From Haplomitrium mnioides (lineage: Eukaryota; Marchantiophyta; Haplomitriopsida; Calobryales): a stretch of 23,168 bases of DNA. The position numbers were made by a program, and so were the translations under genes. A model generated the notes under the pieces. It worked only from the letters and a program-made list of their open reading frames with translations. It was not told the DNA's origin and searched no databases. Positions 9,561 to 18,851 of this stretch are shown piece after piece. The stretch lies in assembly GCA_049999725.1 (NCBI GenBank), contig JBNGIS010020558.1:31902-55069 (forward strand), read 5' to 3'. Position 1 is the stretch's first letter, and the number at the start of each line of letters is the position of its first letter.

Positions 9561-10400
9561 ATGACTAAAACTCTTTTTATTATCTAGCGAGTCCAAGAAT
9601 GAAGGTGCTCAAACCTACTAGTCAAGTGAGTTGAAGAATGAAGGAATTCTCAAATGATGCAACTAATATAGCCACTATTCAAGTGTGAAGTGCAAGAGCC
9701 CTGTACTATTCTTTCTAGATTGATGAGAGTAATCATTAGCAATCAACAAAGAAGGCATGGAGATTTCTTCCTATATTAGATTTTCCAACATTTTGTGGAT
9801 TGGAGGAATGCTACAAAATTGGGCCCTAAAGAAGATATTTGTTTGTGGAAAGAAATCAACCAAATAAGAAACTCAATTCTAGCAAATCAAGGTGTTTTAG
9901 ATAGGTGAGGCAACTCTTTTGCTAGTGTCAATGGATTTGTATTGTATTATAAGATGTCTAACAAGTCATAACTTTCTAGCTCACAAAGTAAAAATGAGAG
10001 TGAGGGAAGTGTCTAATACCTATCTCATCTCCTTCAACCATGTTTCTTTGCATTGATTTCTTTCTTGAGCAGGTTTGATCTTTAAAAATATCTCTTTGTT
10101 TACCCACTAGCTGCTTTCATTTCTGTGCAATGTTGCACTTCTGCTCTTTAGGCTCTTCTCCATAATGACCTCTCTTTCTACACTTCAAACCTTTTTATGT
10201 TCCTTTGTTTTAGTCAGTTATTTGTTGATTGCACAACCATGCAGATTTGTGTGAAAAGGAAAGAGATATCTGTATCCCTTCGAGAATCTTTCATCTCGAT
10301 AATAAAAAAGGTTGGAAAATTAGTCTCTCTTGGTGAAGTTGGTTCTCTTTGGCATTTGTATATTTACTTCTCACATGTATTCCAAACACTTTGAACGTAC
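9561..10400 (+). other. Coding-like relics, unrecognised
   Basis: Two stretches read like decayed protein on the plus strand: around 9805-9910 (DICLWKEINQIRNSILANQG) and 10197-10394 (contains KRKEISVSLRESFISIIKKV). Neither matches a family I can name. The first has a flavour of transposon gag. Stops flank both, and chance cannot be excluded. Confidence 0.25.
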
Positions 10401-10880
10401 CAAGTAAACGGCAAGAGAATGTTTATTTAATAGACTTATTTGCAGACTCTACCTTGTGACATGATTCAATGATTTAGCTTTGATGTTTTTGTTTGCCATG
10501 GATTCTAGTTCAAAAGAAAAGATTCATCAATGACAAGTTATCTTACAATGATGATAGAGGTATGAACTCAAGTTGTTTCTTGTCTTTGAAACTTTAGATC
10601 TAATATTGCAACTAGTTGTAATCTTGTATGATTAGCACTATAAATCAAGTCCCATTGTCTCCTATCCTATTTAACCATGCAATTGCAAGATTGGATTCTT
10701 TGCATTCTTAGTTTGTAGTTCTCTAATTTGTAATTCTCTTAGTTTGTAGTCTATCTAATTGACTGCTTCAATGATACAAAAGCTTCAAACTCCCATGTTT
10801 CCAAGTCATCTTCATCTTTTGTTGCTTTGTTTGTTCACTCCTCTTTTTTTTGCTCCAATACTATTAGTCTAAAGATTGTA
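10401..10880. other. T-rich noncoding stretch with short repeats
   Basis: No gene. It contains the 10708-10760 repeat cluster and a CTATTTAACC segment. The base composition resembles the R/U5 part of a plant LTR, possibly that of gypsy-2, but no partner copy lies in the window. Confidence 0.4.
10708..10760. repeat. Degenerate ~16-bp tandem repeat, 3 units
   Basis: CTTAGTTTGTAGTTCT, CTAATTTGTAATTCT and CTTAGTTTGTAGTCTATCT follow one another with small changes. Such repeats are common in plant LTR U5 regions; no function is visible. Confidence 0.6.
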
Positions 10881-11520
10881 CACGTCTATCCCAACAAACA
10901 AAGTAGTTGTAGCAAAAAAAACATGTAGTTACCAATTTGGACTCTATAGCAAAGAAACATGTCTTTGCTCTCGTGGAACTCTTTATCGCCACTAATGTCC
11001 CTTTCAAAGAAAGTGACAATATGAAACGCTCTCCATATTGTTGAGGAATTTGGAGGTGTTTGATTTTTTTGTGAGCTCAATTATAGTGGACAATATAAGG
11101 AAGAGCATTTTGAAGACTCTAGTTCTAAATGGAAAGCTTCACAAAAACACTCTAAAGTTTTGGTGGGAAATAAGAGAATTAATTTGAGTAAGAATGTTAT
11201 CAAAGAGTTTGACAATATTTTGAATGCATTGACGGATCTCTATCGTGAGGATGGAGAACTCTAAGCAAGATTTGATGGTTAAGAGGATTGAGAGTTTGAG
11301 TGGTACCACGAATGTACATTTCAAGAATGTTTTTATTCTCTTGCTAGTTGTTAAGTTCGTAATCAAGTATGGAAAGGACAACCTCTGTTTCATAAATATG
11401 AGCGCAAAAGTTCAAACATATTGGTTGGGTGTACAGCTTGATTATGCAAAGAAATTGGGTGCATTCTTCACCTTTTAAAGCTTTATGATTGTATGTATTA
11501 GCTTTATTTTAGCCTACTTA
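10881..11520 (+). pseudogene. Coding-like relic, unrecognised
   Basis: Plus-strand reading from ~11080 gives a long protein-like frame: WKASQKHSKVLVGNKRINLS, then NVIKEFDNILNALTDLYRED, a stop near 11262, then fragments WYHECTFQECFYSLA and VWKGQPLFHKYERKSSN with further stops. The Cys/His/Trp-rich composition looks more like a decayed gene than random AT-rich sequence. No family is recognised; it may be a captured host fragment or a transposon accessory frame. Confidence 0.3.
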
Positions 11521-11668
11521 CTCTTTTGTTTTTGTTGTTGCATCAAAGAATGACTTTATGGTATTTTTCAAATCAATTTTTCCATAGAAGTAAAAACAAG
11601 TGTTTTGAATATTATCATAGCTCCCATGGTTTGTTTGGAAGTCATCCACTTTTATATGAGTTGATGAC

Positions 11669-11962
11669 TTGTCTAATCTTTTTAAGGTAGCTGCTAATGT
11701 TTCAACCAAACAAAAGATTTATGACATGACATTCGTGCAAATATCTTTAGCTGATACGAGAGGTAAGTTGAAAAGATGGTTTGAGAGAGGAGTACTGCTA
11801 GGCTTTTACTTTTGCAAAAGAACAACGATGAAATGGTCTATAGAGTTTAGAGGAAATTTTGCACTCAAGTTGAAGCTCTTCAGAATTCCATCAAGAAAGT
11901 ATATGAGAATTGGTTTGAGGTTCTTTAGAGTTCCATCAAGAGAGCAAAATTTGGTCATGTGA
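11669..11962 (+). other. Open stretch of 97 codons, unrecognised
   Basis: ATG-started frame with a basic product (GKLKRWFERGVLLGFYF). The last third overlaps a degenerate tandem repeat, so at least that end may be noncoding. No domain is recognised and no promoter is evident. Confidence 0.2.
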
Positions 11963-12001
11963 TTTCAAGAATGTGTTTAGAGTTCCATTGAGAGAGTAGA
12001 A
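11882..12001. repeat. Degenerate 45-52 bp tandem repeat, 3 units
   Basis: AGAATTCCATCAAGAAAG (11882), AGAGTTCCATCAAGAGAG (11927) and AGAGTTCCATTGAGAGAG (11979) head three successive units. The second and third also share AAATTTGGT or GAATTTGGT after the core. Spacings are 45 and 52 bases. Confidence 0.6.
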
Positions 12002-12856
12002 TTTGGTTAGCTGTTTTTGAGAGCTAGCTACTTTGAACTTGGAACCGCTAGTGAGTTCCTATTGTATTTTGCGTTGGAAATTTTGTTTTCAAAATTTACA
12101 TTTTTTGATAGTTACAAAATTTTTTATCCAAAAAAAACACATTCAACTTGAAAATTAGTTCACTTAGATACCCATTGTATTTTGGAAAAAAATTAACGTT
12201 CAATAATTGATAAAAAAAAGTTCTTAAAAAATTATATTATAGTATAATAAATAAACAAGAGAAAATATTGAAAAAACATGGAAAAGTTGTATATTTATTT
12301 TTTAATGTTTTCTTTAAATTTTCAGAAAACCCTTCAAGATAAAAAAATCCTAAAATATTTACGAAAAACAAATTAAAAAAAAAGATGATTCTCCAACAAA
12401 TACTGACATATAAATCTCTAATCTAGTAAAAGTTGCTTTGAACTTGTATTTGCATACGGAACATATAAAAACAAAAAGTAAGACCTTTGCTTACATAGAC
12501 TTCAAGCTTGCACATCATACAAGATGATGCATTTCTTAAAAATCAATCTGACATTCCAATGTGAGCAAGCAATGAATCAATAGTAACTTGAAAAATTGAA
12601 TATCCAAAGTAAAATCCCAACAACAACTTATATGTAGAATGATAGCATTATTGAAGATTGTAATAAATTTAATGAGCAACTAAGAAAAAAAGAAAAATCT
12701 CATGATTGAAGAAAACTTGTACAAAAATCGTAATCAATCAAAAAGGAACTTTCATGCCAGCATGGATTTTGTTGCTTGTTTTTACAAAAAGCAATAGGTT
12801 TTATTCAAAAATCATTTTTTGAAAGGAAAGAGATCGTGAAGAAAATACTTAATAAC
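12002..12856. other. Very AT-rich, no gene
   Basis: A- and T-homopolymer-rich sequence without coding signal on either strand. It is the left flank of the copia-A insertion and continues, after the element, at 18852. Confidence 0.7.
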
Positions 12857-12861
12857 TATTA
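12857..12861. repeat. Target-site duplication TATTA (left)
   Basis: TATTA directly abuts the left LTR and recurs at 18847-18851 directly after the right LTR. A 5-bp duplication is the normal footprint of copia integrase. Its position also sets the LTR ends. Confidence 0.85.
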
Positions 12862-13084
12862 TGTTAGAGTTAGAGGCAGAGCAATCAATCACATATGCAC
12901 ACAACCAATGCAAGAATGTTCTTCACTGTAAGGCAGGAGCGCCAACAAATACAGAGGGGAAGAGAGAGCATAATGTGCATCTCAAGCAGCCCCATATATA
13001 TACACCTAAGCTAATTGGCCTAACGTAACTGTTTGCTAAGGTGGCTGCCATGTTAACCGGCAGTTAGAGCTCGAAATCTCAATA
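12862..13084 (-). repeat. Copia-A 3' LTR
   Basis: Matches 18624-18846 over the full 223 bp with five transitions. In element orientation it starts TATTGAG and ends CTAACA, giving TA...CA ends rather than TG...CA. The boundary follows from the TATTA duplication at both sides. A TATA stretch (12994-13003, minus strand TATATATATG) marks the U3 promoter. The gag-pol frame enters this LTR and stops at 13036. Confidence 0.95.
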
Positions 13085-14013
13085 CTCCCCCTCGAGCTCA
13101 AGATACACACTCCAAGCTGCTTCCGAAACCTATGCAGCTTCTCTGCTCCTAAAGCCTTAGTGAAAATATCAGCCAACTGCTCCTCAGTGTTGATGTACTG
13201 CAAGTCAATCACCCTAGCCAAAACCTTCTCCCTAACAAAATGATAATGCACTTCAATGTGCTTTGAACGTGCATGAAAAACTGGGTTACTAGCTAGCTGA
13301 ATACTGCTTATATTGTCACAATGGACCCTCACTGGGCCTCTTACAGGGACATCTACATCCTGCGAAAACTTAAGCAACCACATTACCTCACATGTAGCCA
13401 TTGCTGCCCCTCGATACTCTGACTCTGTGCTTGAGAGGGCAACAGTTGGTTGCTTCTTGCTGCTCCATGCAACTCCGGCACTTCTAAATGAAAAAACAAA
13501 GCCACTAGTAGATCTCCGATCACCAGCACTTCCTGCCCAATCTGCATCTGTAAAACCAGCAAGCTGGAATGCACTATTACTGTCATAAAACAGCCCAAAC
13601 TGAAGTGTGGTTTTCACGTACTGAAAAATCCTGTGCACATCATCCATGTGTGGCTTCCTTGGAGTCTGCATAAACTGACTGACCACGCCCACAGCATAAC
13701 TCAAATCTGGCCTGGTGATGGTGCTATATATCAAGCTACCTACCATCTTCTTGAAGCTTGAAGGATCATCTAGTAATTCCCCTTCATGACTGACCAGCTT
13801 TGTATTCTGATCAAGGGGTATGGCAATCGGTTTACAACCTGTCATTCCATATCTAGATAGCATCTCCAATGCATACTGCCTCTGAATCAACCTGATCCCC
13901 TGATCTGATTTGATCACCTCAATTCCAAGGAAATGCCTCAGCTCACCTAGATCCTTCATCTCAAACTTCGAATGCAGCAAGTTCTTAACTTCCAAAATAT
14001 CATCAAGACTACC
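13036..14013 (-). pseudogene. Copia-A RT C-terminus and RNase H
   Basis: Continues the pol frame after the TGA at 14014-14016. Counting from Leu at 13995: the RT connection region (KFEMKDLGELRHFLGIEV, 10-27; VGSLIYSTITRPDLSY, 85-100), then RNase H with Asp150 (GFTDADWAG), Glu191 (STESEYRG), Asp227 (HCDN) and Asp276 (ADIFTKAL). All four RNase H metal-binding residues are present. The frame runs past the polypurine tract into the LTR for about 17 codons. In copia-B one base is absent near the end and the frame stops before the tract. No usual ATG start exists here, so it would be made only as part of a polyprotein. Confidence 0.9.
13085..13093 (-). other. Polypurine tract of copia-A
   Basis: The minus strand reads GAGGGGGAG directly before the 3' LTR, the standard primer site for plus-strand DNA synthesis. 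The identical tract occurs in copia-B at 22235-22243. Confidence 0.9.
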
Positions 14014-15102
14014 TCAAGTCAAGATTAAATCATCAACATATATGAGTATGAGCATGGTTCCCTTCTCCGTCCTCCTGACATAAAGAGAATAATCTGAATT
14101 CGAAATCTGGAATCCAATAGTAACAAGATACTCACCAATCTTGTTCGACCATGCTCGGAGTGCTTGCTTGAGCCCATATAGAGCCTTCTTCAGCCTACAA
14201 ACCTGATCTGGATGGACCAGATCTATGAACCCTTGTGGCTGTACCATATACACCTCCTCTTCCAGCTCCCCATGTAGAAATGCATTCTTCACGTCCATCT
14301 GGTGTAATGTCCACCGTTTTGCTGCTGCCACTGCAATCACAGCTCGGACCGTGGTCATTCTGGCTACCGGGCTGAAAGTTTCCTCATAATCAATACCATG
14401 AGTCTGAGCATACCCCTTTGCTACCAGCCTTGCCTTAAACCTGCTTACACTGCCATCTTCATTCCTCATCACTTTGTAAACCCACTTACAACCGATAGCT
14501 TTCTTACCTGCAGGTAAATCGACCAGATCCCAAGTCTGGTTTTTCTCCAAGGCCTTCATCTCTTCAACCATTGCTGTAGTCCATCTGCAATCACTTAGAG
14601 CCTCATGAAAAACAGCCGGCTCCTTCTCAGTGATTACCTGAACCATGTAAGCATGGTGAAGTGCAAATGCACCCTTGTGCATTAATCTGTCCACTGGGTA
14701 TCTTACCCTCTCACTTTTGCGTAGGGGTGGACTCTGTACTGGCTGTAATGGCTGCCCTTGTACACAAGTGGTTGTTGAAATTTCTCTCAGTTCCTCATCT
14801 GCATCATCATGGACACCACCAGCACCTCCGATCTCCGAATGTGAGCTAGTCGAGGCTTGCAACTCCATATTCATGCGCAACCTCTCCTACAATATCCCAC
14901 TGCTACTACACTCACCTTGAGGTCCACTAAGCTCCTGAACTTGTTGATTCTCCTCAAGCATCACCTGCTTGCCTTTCACATCTACATGTGCATCAACAAT
15001 CTTTGGGTTATACCAACTACTCAGTTCATAAAAAACAACGTCTCTACTCACTCTTACCATACGTGAAGTAGGACAATAACACTTATACCCTTTCTGTTCA
15101 CC
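14014..15102 (-). pseudogene. Copia-A reverse transcriptase with linker
   Basis: In-frame continuation between the TGA at 15103-15105 and the TGA at 14014-14016, with a further TAG at 14887-14889 in the linker. From the Met at 14880: RT begins near residue 95 (CRWTTAMVEEMKALEKNQTW), with CKWVYKVM, RFKARLVAKGYAQ, the first catalytic Asp at 196 (QMDVKNAFLHGELEEEVYM), ALYGLKQALRAW, and the YVDD box at 281-284. The usual Pro of the GLKQAPRAW motif is Leu here. The linker is Pro/Ser-rich and variable. RT copies element RNA into DNA. Confidence 0.9.
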
Positions 15103-15579
15103 TCAGTACCCTATGAACACACACTTCTCAGCTTTAGGATCCAGCTTGCTTCTCGTCTCAGATGGAACATGAACATAAGCAATACAGCCGAAAACTTTCA
15201 AGTGTGAAATATCTGGCCTCCTTCCAGTGAACTTCTCTTCGGGTGTCATCCCATGTACAGTAGCTGTAGGTGTGCGGTTCATGATGTACACTGCTGTAGC
15301 CACAGCTTCTGCCCAATAGTGATGAGGCATACTCTTCTCATTCATCAAGGCACGTGCTACCTCCGCAACATGCCGATTCTTCCTCTCAACAACTCCATTT
15401 TGTTGAGGCGTATACCTGCAAGACTGCTGTCTCTTGATGCCTTCTCTCTGCAAGTATGAACAAAACTCTCCAGAAAAGTACTCACCTCCACCATCAGATC
15501 TAAGGCACTTGATGTGCTGCCCTTTCTCCTTCTCCACCATTGCTCGAAAATATTTGAAGTGTGAAAACACCTCACTCTT
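15103..15579 (-). pseudogene. Copia-A integrase, C-terminal half
   Basis: Same frame as the upstream gag-protease segment, after the TAG at 15580-15582. Counting from the GTG codon at 15570: the second catalytic Asp is residue 26 (RSDGGGEYFS) and the Glu is residue 62 (QQNGVVERKNRH), giving the DD35E spacing of copia integrases. Then come PHHYWAEAVATAVYIMNRTP, HLKVFGCIAYVHVP and CVFIGY, followed by TGA. Catalytic residues are intact. Confidence 0.9.
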
Positions 15580-17286
15580 CTACTTCATGAAATAAATCCA
15601 CATTTTCCTTGAGTCATCAATGAAAGTAACATAATAAGAACACCCACCAAGTGAAGCTGTTCTTGTAGGGCCCCATACATCCGAATGTACAACCTCCAGT
15701 GGCCTTCTAGCCGCATATGCTTCATGAGTGAACGGTCGCCTAGTTTGCTTAGCAAACTGACATGCTTCACATATCTTCTGCATGCCCTCCACATTAAACT
15801 TTGGCAATCCATTTACAACTCCAGATGTCTGCATATGTCTCAACCTTGGAATGTTGACATGACCAATTCTCTTGTGCCAAATCTCAATATCTGACACTAC
15901 TCCAGTGCCATGAGCAAACATTGCCTCAGTGACATTCGGTATACTCACATCCAACGTGAACATCCTGCCACTCTTCTTACCTGTAGTAATCAGGTTGCAA
16001 TTGTTGCCCCAATCCTCTATATAAACTCCAGTAGGATTGAATCTCACCTGCATATTTTGCTCTACACACTGCCCAACCGAAATTAGATTCTTTTGTATCC
16101 TAGGCACGTGCAAAACATCCTCCAAACACTTGGTCTCTCCACTCTCCATCATAATAGGAACACGGCCAATCTTCTGGATAGGATGCATGGAAGAGTCACC
16201 GGTCTCAACATACCCATGTGTACTCATATCTCTGGTCTCCTTGAACCACTCTCCATGACCTGTCATGTGGTTCGAACATGCGGAATCTATGAACCACTTA
16301 TCCTCAACTCCAGCTTGTGCACTAGACACTGCTGAGAATCCATGCTGCATAACAAACAACGACCCTTTGCATGTATTGGATTCTGCATAATTACCTTGTG
16401 CAGTGTTTCCTTTCATGTCATTTTGCTTCTTGTAACAATCCTTAGCCATATGACCGGACTTGCCACAATAATAACACTTTGTACTTGACATGTTGTGCTG
16501 ACCTCCACGTCCTTGGTTTCTCCCCCTACCTTTGGTCTGGCCTCTGCCACCATACTGCTGCTGGGAGTTGGATTGTGTTGTTGCACTAGAGCGTCCTCTA
16601 CCAATGTTGCCTCTAGCTGTATTTCTGCCTCTTCCTCTACCCCGATTTGAGTAGAACACCTGCTCAGTATTGCTTTGACTACTTGAGGCTCCTCCTCCGA
16701 GGTCAAGCTCTTCAGCTACAAGCATCGCGATGAGTTGCGTAAAGGAAGTGGTTCCCTCACGTGTCCTCATAGATGTCTTGAACTGCTTGTACTCCTTACC
16801 CAAACCATTCAAACATACAACAACCATGGCACTCTCTTTTACTTGCTCTCCAATATTTGCTAACTGCTCAGCCAAAGACTTAATCTTCAAAGCAAGCGCA
16901 TTGACATTCATCCTCTCCTTTTGCAGATTAAAGAACTCCATCTGCAAAGTCAACTTGTGTGCATCTGAAGTAACTGCATACCTCTCCTTGAGCAAATCCC
17001 AAGCCTCATTGGGTGTCTTGGCTGCCGACACATATCCCATCATCTTGTCATCGACACTTATAGTCAGCCAATAGAGAAGTCGATGCACCTTAGCAATGTG
17101 TGGTTTGTAATGCTGCATGTCGTCAACAGTTGGCGAGTAAGTACCAAGTACAGGCTCCTCCTCTTCGCTTGTGATGAGTTCCCAGAACTCTCTCCCTTTG
17201 ATAAAATTTGTCATACGGACTGACCAAACTGAATAATTGTGCTCATTCAGCTTGTCAGTCACAATCTGGGAGATACCATCCGCCAT
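15580..17286 (-). pseudogene. Copia-A gag, protease and integrase N-terminus
   Basis: Open for 568 codons from ATG at 17286 to TAG at 15580-15582. Order: copia-type gag (1-200; LNEHNYSVWSVRM, LLKERYAVTSDAHKLTLQMEF); an RG-rich basic stretch (214-262); a CCHC zinc knuckle C271-C274-H279-C284; protease with catalytic Asp334 (WFIDSACSNHMTG); the GAG-pre-integrase zinc site H471, H476, C506, C509; and the integrase core start with Asp536 (HSDVWGP). Gag packages RNA and protease matures the polyprotein. The stop falls within the integrase, between the first and second catalytic Asp, and looks like a single C-to-T change of a CAG codon. If translated as is, it would yield gag, protease and a useless integrase stub. 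Confidence 0.92.
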
Positions 17287-18611
17287 GTGAACACAATGTA
17301 AAAAATCAACAGGTAAGTAGAATCAAGTGTCGAGATGAAATCAGAAAAAAAAATTCTAGTTTCTACCCTCAGGAAATCTGCAGATCAAAAAACAGGACTC
17401 CCCTGTTCCAAACTAGTGATTAAAGAGAGAAAAAATAAGACCCCTATTAGTAAAAACACTTAATAGTTCTTATAACATAGATGTTCTTATCACTAATTTG
17501 TTCTTATGCAGGAAGTTCTGATAACTTGATAGTTCTTCTTCTAATAAGAACTAAGCTTAATATTAGAACGGAGACTTTGATGAAGGGTTGAGAGAGCTCC
17601 TTCGTTGAGCTCCTCTCACGAAAAATAGGCCCCCCTCTTGTTCTTCGCACGTCGACTTCGAAAAATCAGGGCCTTCTTCTTGGAAAATCTTCGTCGATAT
17701 GTTGCGAATTTTGCTTCTTGGTGCTGCGCGATCGATTCCTTCGAATGCAGCGATGTATGCAATTAGAGCAGCCCTTCGATTCTTCCTCTGCAATGCGAAT
17801 CAATTTCAGCACAGCTCCTCTACGCAATCTTTGCATGCAGCCCTCTACGGCTGCGATCCTGGTAGGCAGCCTGCGGCTGCGATTTTCTCTTCTCGATTCT
17901 GCGATCTGCTATGCTGTGAATGCAATTATGTTGCAGCAGCTGTTCAATTTCTGCTGCTCAAACGTCTTTGAGCCCCTTTTCGTCAAGCCTTCCTGTGAAA
18001 TCTTCTTCGAATTGCAGCGTTTTTCCTTCTTCGAATGGCTGCAATTCAACTCAGGCAGATCCGCTGCTGAGTTCTTCCCTTTCTTCTGTATGATTCGATT
18101 GCATGTAGCAGTTCGATTGCTGCTCCAAACCAGAGCAGCCCTTCAACATTGCTGCGATTGCTTGGCAGCAAATTTTCTGGTATCTTCCTCTGTTCTTGAC
18201 GATTTGGCTTCCCAAAAAACATGCGACGTCTGCTGCTCGAGTGTTCTCTTCCCTCGACACAACCTTGTTCTTTGATTTCTTTTGGGTGATAGTGCTGCTC
18301 TACAGCTATTTCTTTCAGGCAATCCTTCTTTCAAGTGCCATGCGCAATGGACCAAGATTAATGAAGAACAAGGCTTTCCCCTTTCTTCAATATAACCAGG
18401 CTACCTCTCCGCCGCCGAAAAAAAATTTCAAGACCAGCCTTTAGAACTCCTTGAGTTCTCTTTTGCACCCCCTTAGTGCAAATCACTTATGCTCCTCCTG
18501 AGCATGTAACAGGCTGTCTGGGCACACTCCTGCTCAATGATGACTCTCTCAGGTAACTCCCCTTAACAAATAAACCTCTGCACACAACTCATAAACTCAA
18601 ACAACAACCAG
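17287..18611 (-). other. Copia-A untranslated leader (~1.3 kb)
   Basis: Stretch between the primer-binding site and the gag ATG. No long minus-strand ORF is present. The 17580-18480 part is richer in G and C than the flanks, with many GCTGC, TGCAAT and TTCGAAT words. The part next to gag carries the ~17-bp periodic repeat. Copia leaders are usually much shorter, so this could hold packaging or translation signals, a leader intron, or captured DNA. The plus-strand ORFs here (such as 17718-18275) are antisense and look fortuitous. Confidence 0.7.
17466..17552. repeat. ~17-bp periodic GTTCTTAT repeat in copia-A leader
   Basis: GTTCTTAT occurs at 17466, 17483 and 17500, GTTCTGAT at 17515 and GTTCTTCT at 17532, with spacings of 17, 17, 15 and 17. 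The cluster closes with a 7-bp inverted repeat AGTTCTT/AAGAACT (17531-17552, 8-base loop). In element RNA the unit reads ATAAGAAC. It lies ~180-270 bases upstream of the gag start. Confidence 0.75.
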
Positions 18612-18623
18612 GCTCTGATACCA
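18612..18623 (-). other. Primer-binding site (initiator tRNA-Met)
   Basis: The minus strand reads TGGTATCAGAGC immediately after the 5' LTR. This is the complement of the 3' end of plant initiator tRNA-Met and the standard PBS of plant copia elements. It primes minus-strand DNA synthesis. Confidence 0.95.
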
Positions 18624-18846
18624 TGTTAGAGTTAGAGGCAGAGCGATCAATCACATATACACACAACCAATGCAAGAATGTTCTTCACTATAAGGCAGGA
18701 GCGCCAACAAATACAGAGGGGAAGAGAGAGCATAATGTGCATCTCAAACAGCCCCATACATATACACCTAAGCTAATTGGCCTAACGTAACTGTTTGCTA
18801 AGGTGGCTGCCATGTTAACCGGCAGTTAGAGCTCGAAATCTCAATA
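18624..18846 (-). repeat. Copia-A 5' LTR
   Basis: A 223-bp partner of 12862-13084; ends TA...CA in element sense. The promoter TATA region (about 18756-18764) reads TATATGTATG on the minus strand, one transition away from the TATATATATG of the 3' copy, so this copy's TATA box may be weakened. It is followed by TATTA, the target duplication. Confidence 0.95.
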
Positions 18847-18851
18847 TATTA
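18847..18851. repeat. Target-site duplication TATTA (right)
   Basis: Partner of 12857-12861. It abuts the copia-A 5' LTR only if the LTR terminus is CAATA on the plus strand, which supports the TA...CA end call. Confidence 0.85.

Larger units (their letters stand above)
12862..18846 (-). mobile_element. Copia-A: complete Ty1/copia retrotransposon
   Basis: A 5985-bp element with two 223-bp LTRs, a primer-binding site matching initiator tRNA-Met, a polypurine tract, a 5-bp target duplication and gag-pol in Ty1/copia order (gag, protease, integrase, RT, RNase H). The LTRs differ at five positions, all transitions (about 2.2%), indicating a fairly recent insertion. Four in-frame nonsense codons but no frameshift interrupt gag-pol, so this copy cannot make a full polyprotein without readthrough. 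A ~1.3-kb leader separates the primer site from gag. Integrase before RT excludes Ty3/gypsy. Confidence 0.95.

Noticed and set aside
13313-13588. Plus-strand ORF of 91 codons, with an equivalent at 22462-22737
   Set aside because: It is the shadow of the conserved RNase H frame on the other strand. It recurs only because the two copia copies are homologous.
17718-18275. A 185-codon plus-strand ORF in the copia-A leader
   Set aside because: It is antisense to the element, its product is Cys/Leu/Phe-rich from GCTGC and TTCTTC words, and no domain is recognisable. It most likely arises from composition, though it should be re-checked if the leader proves to be captured DNA.
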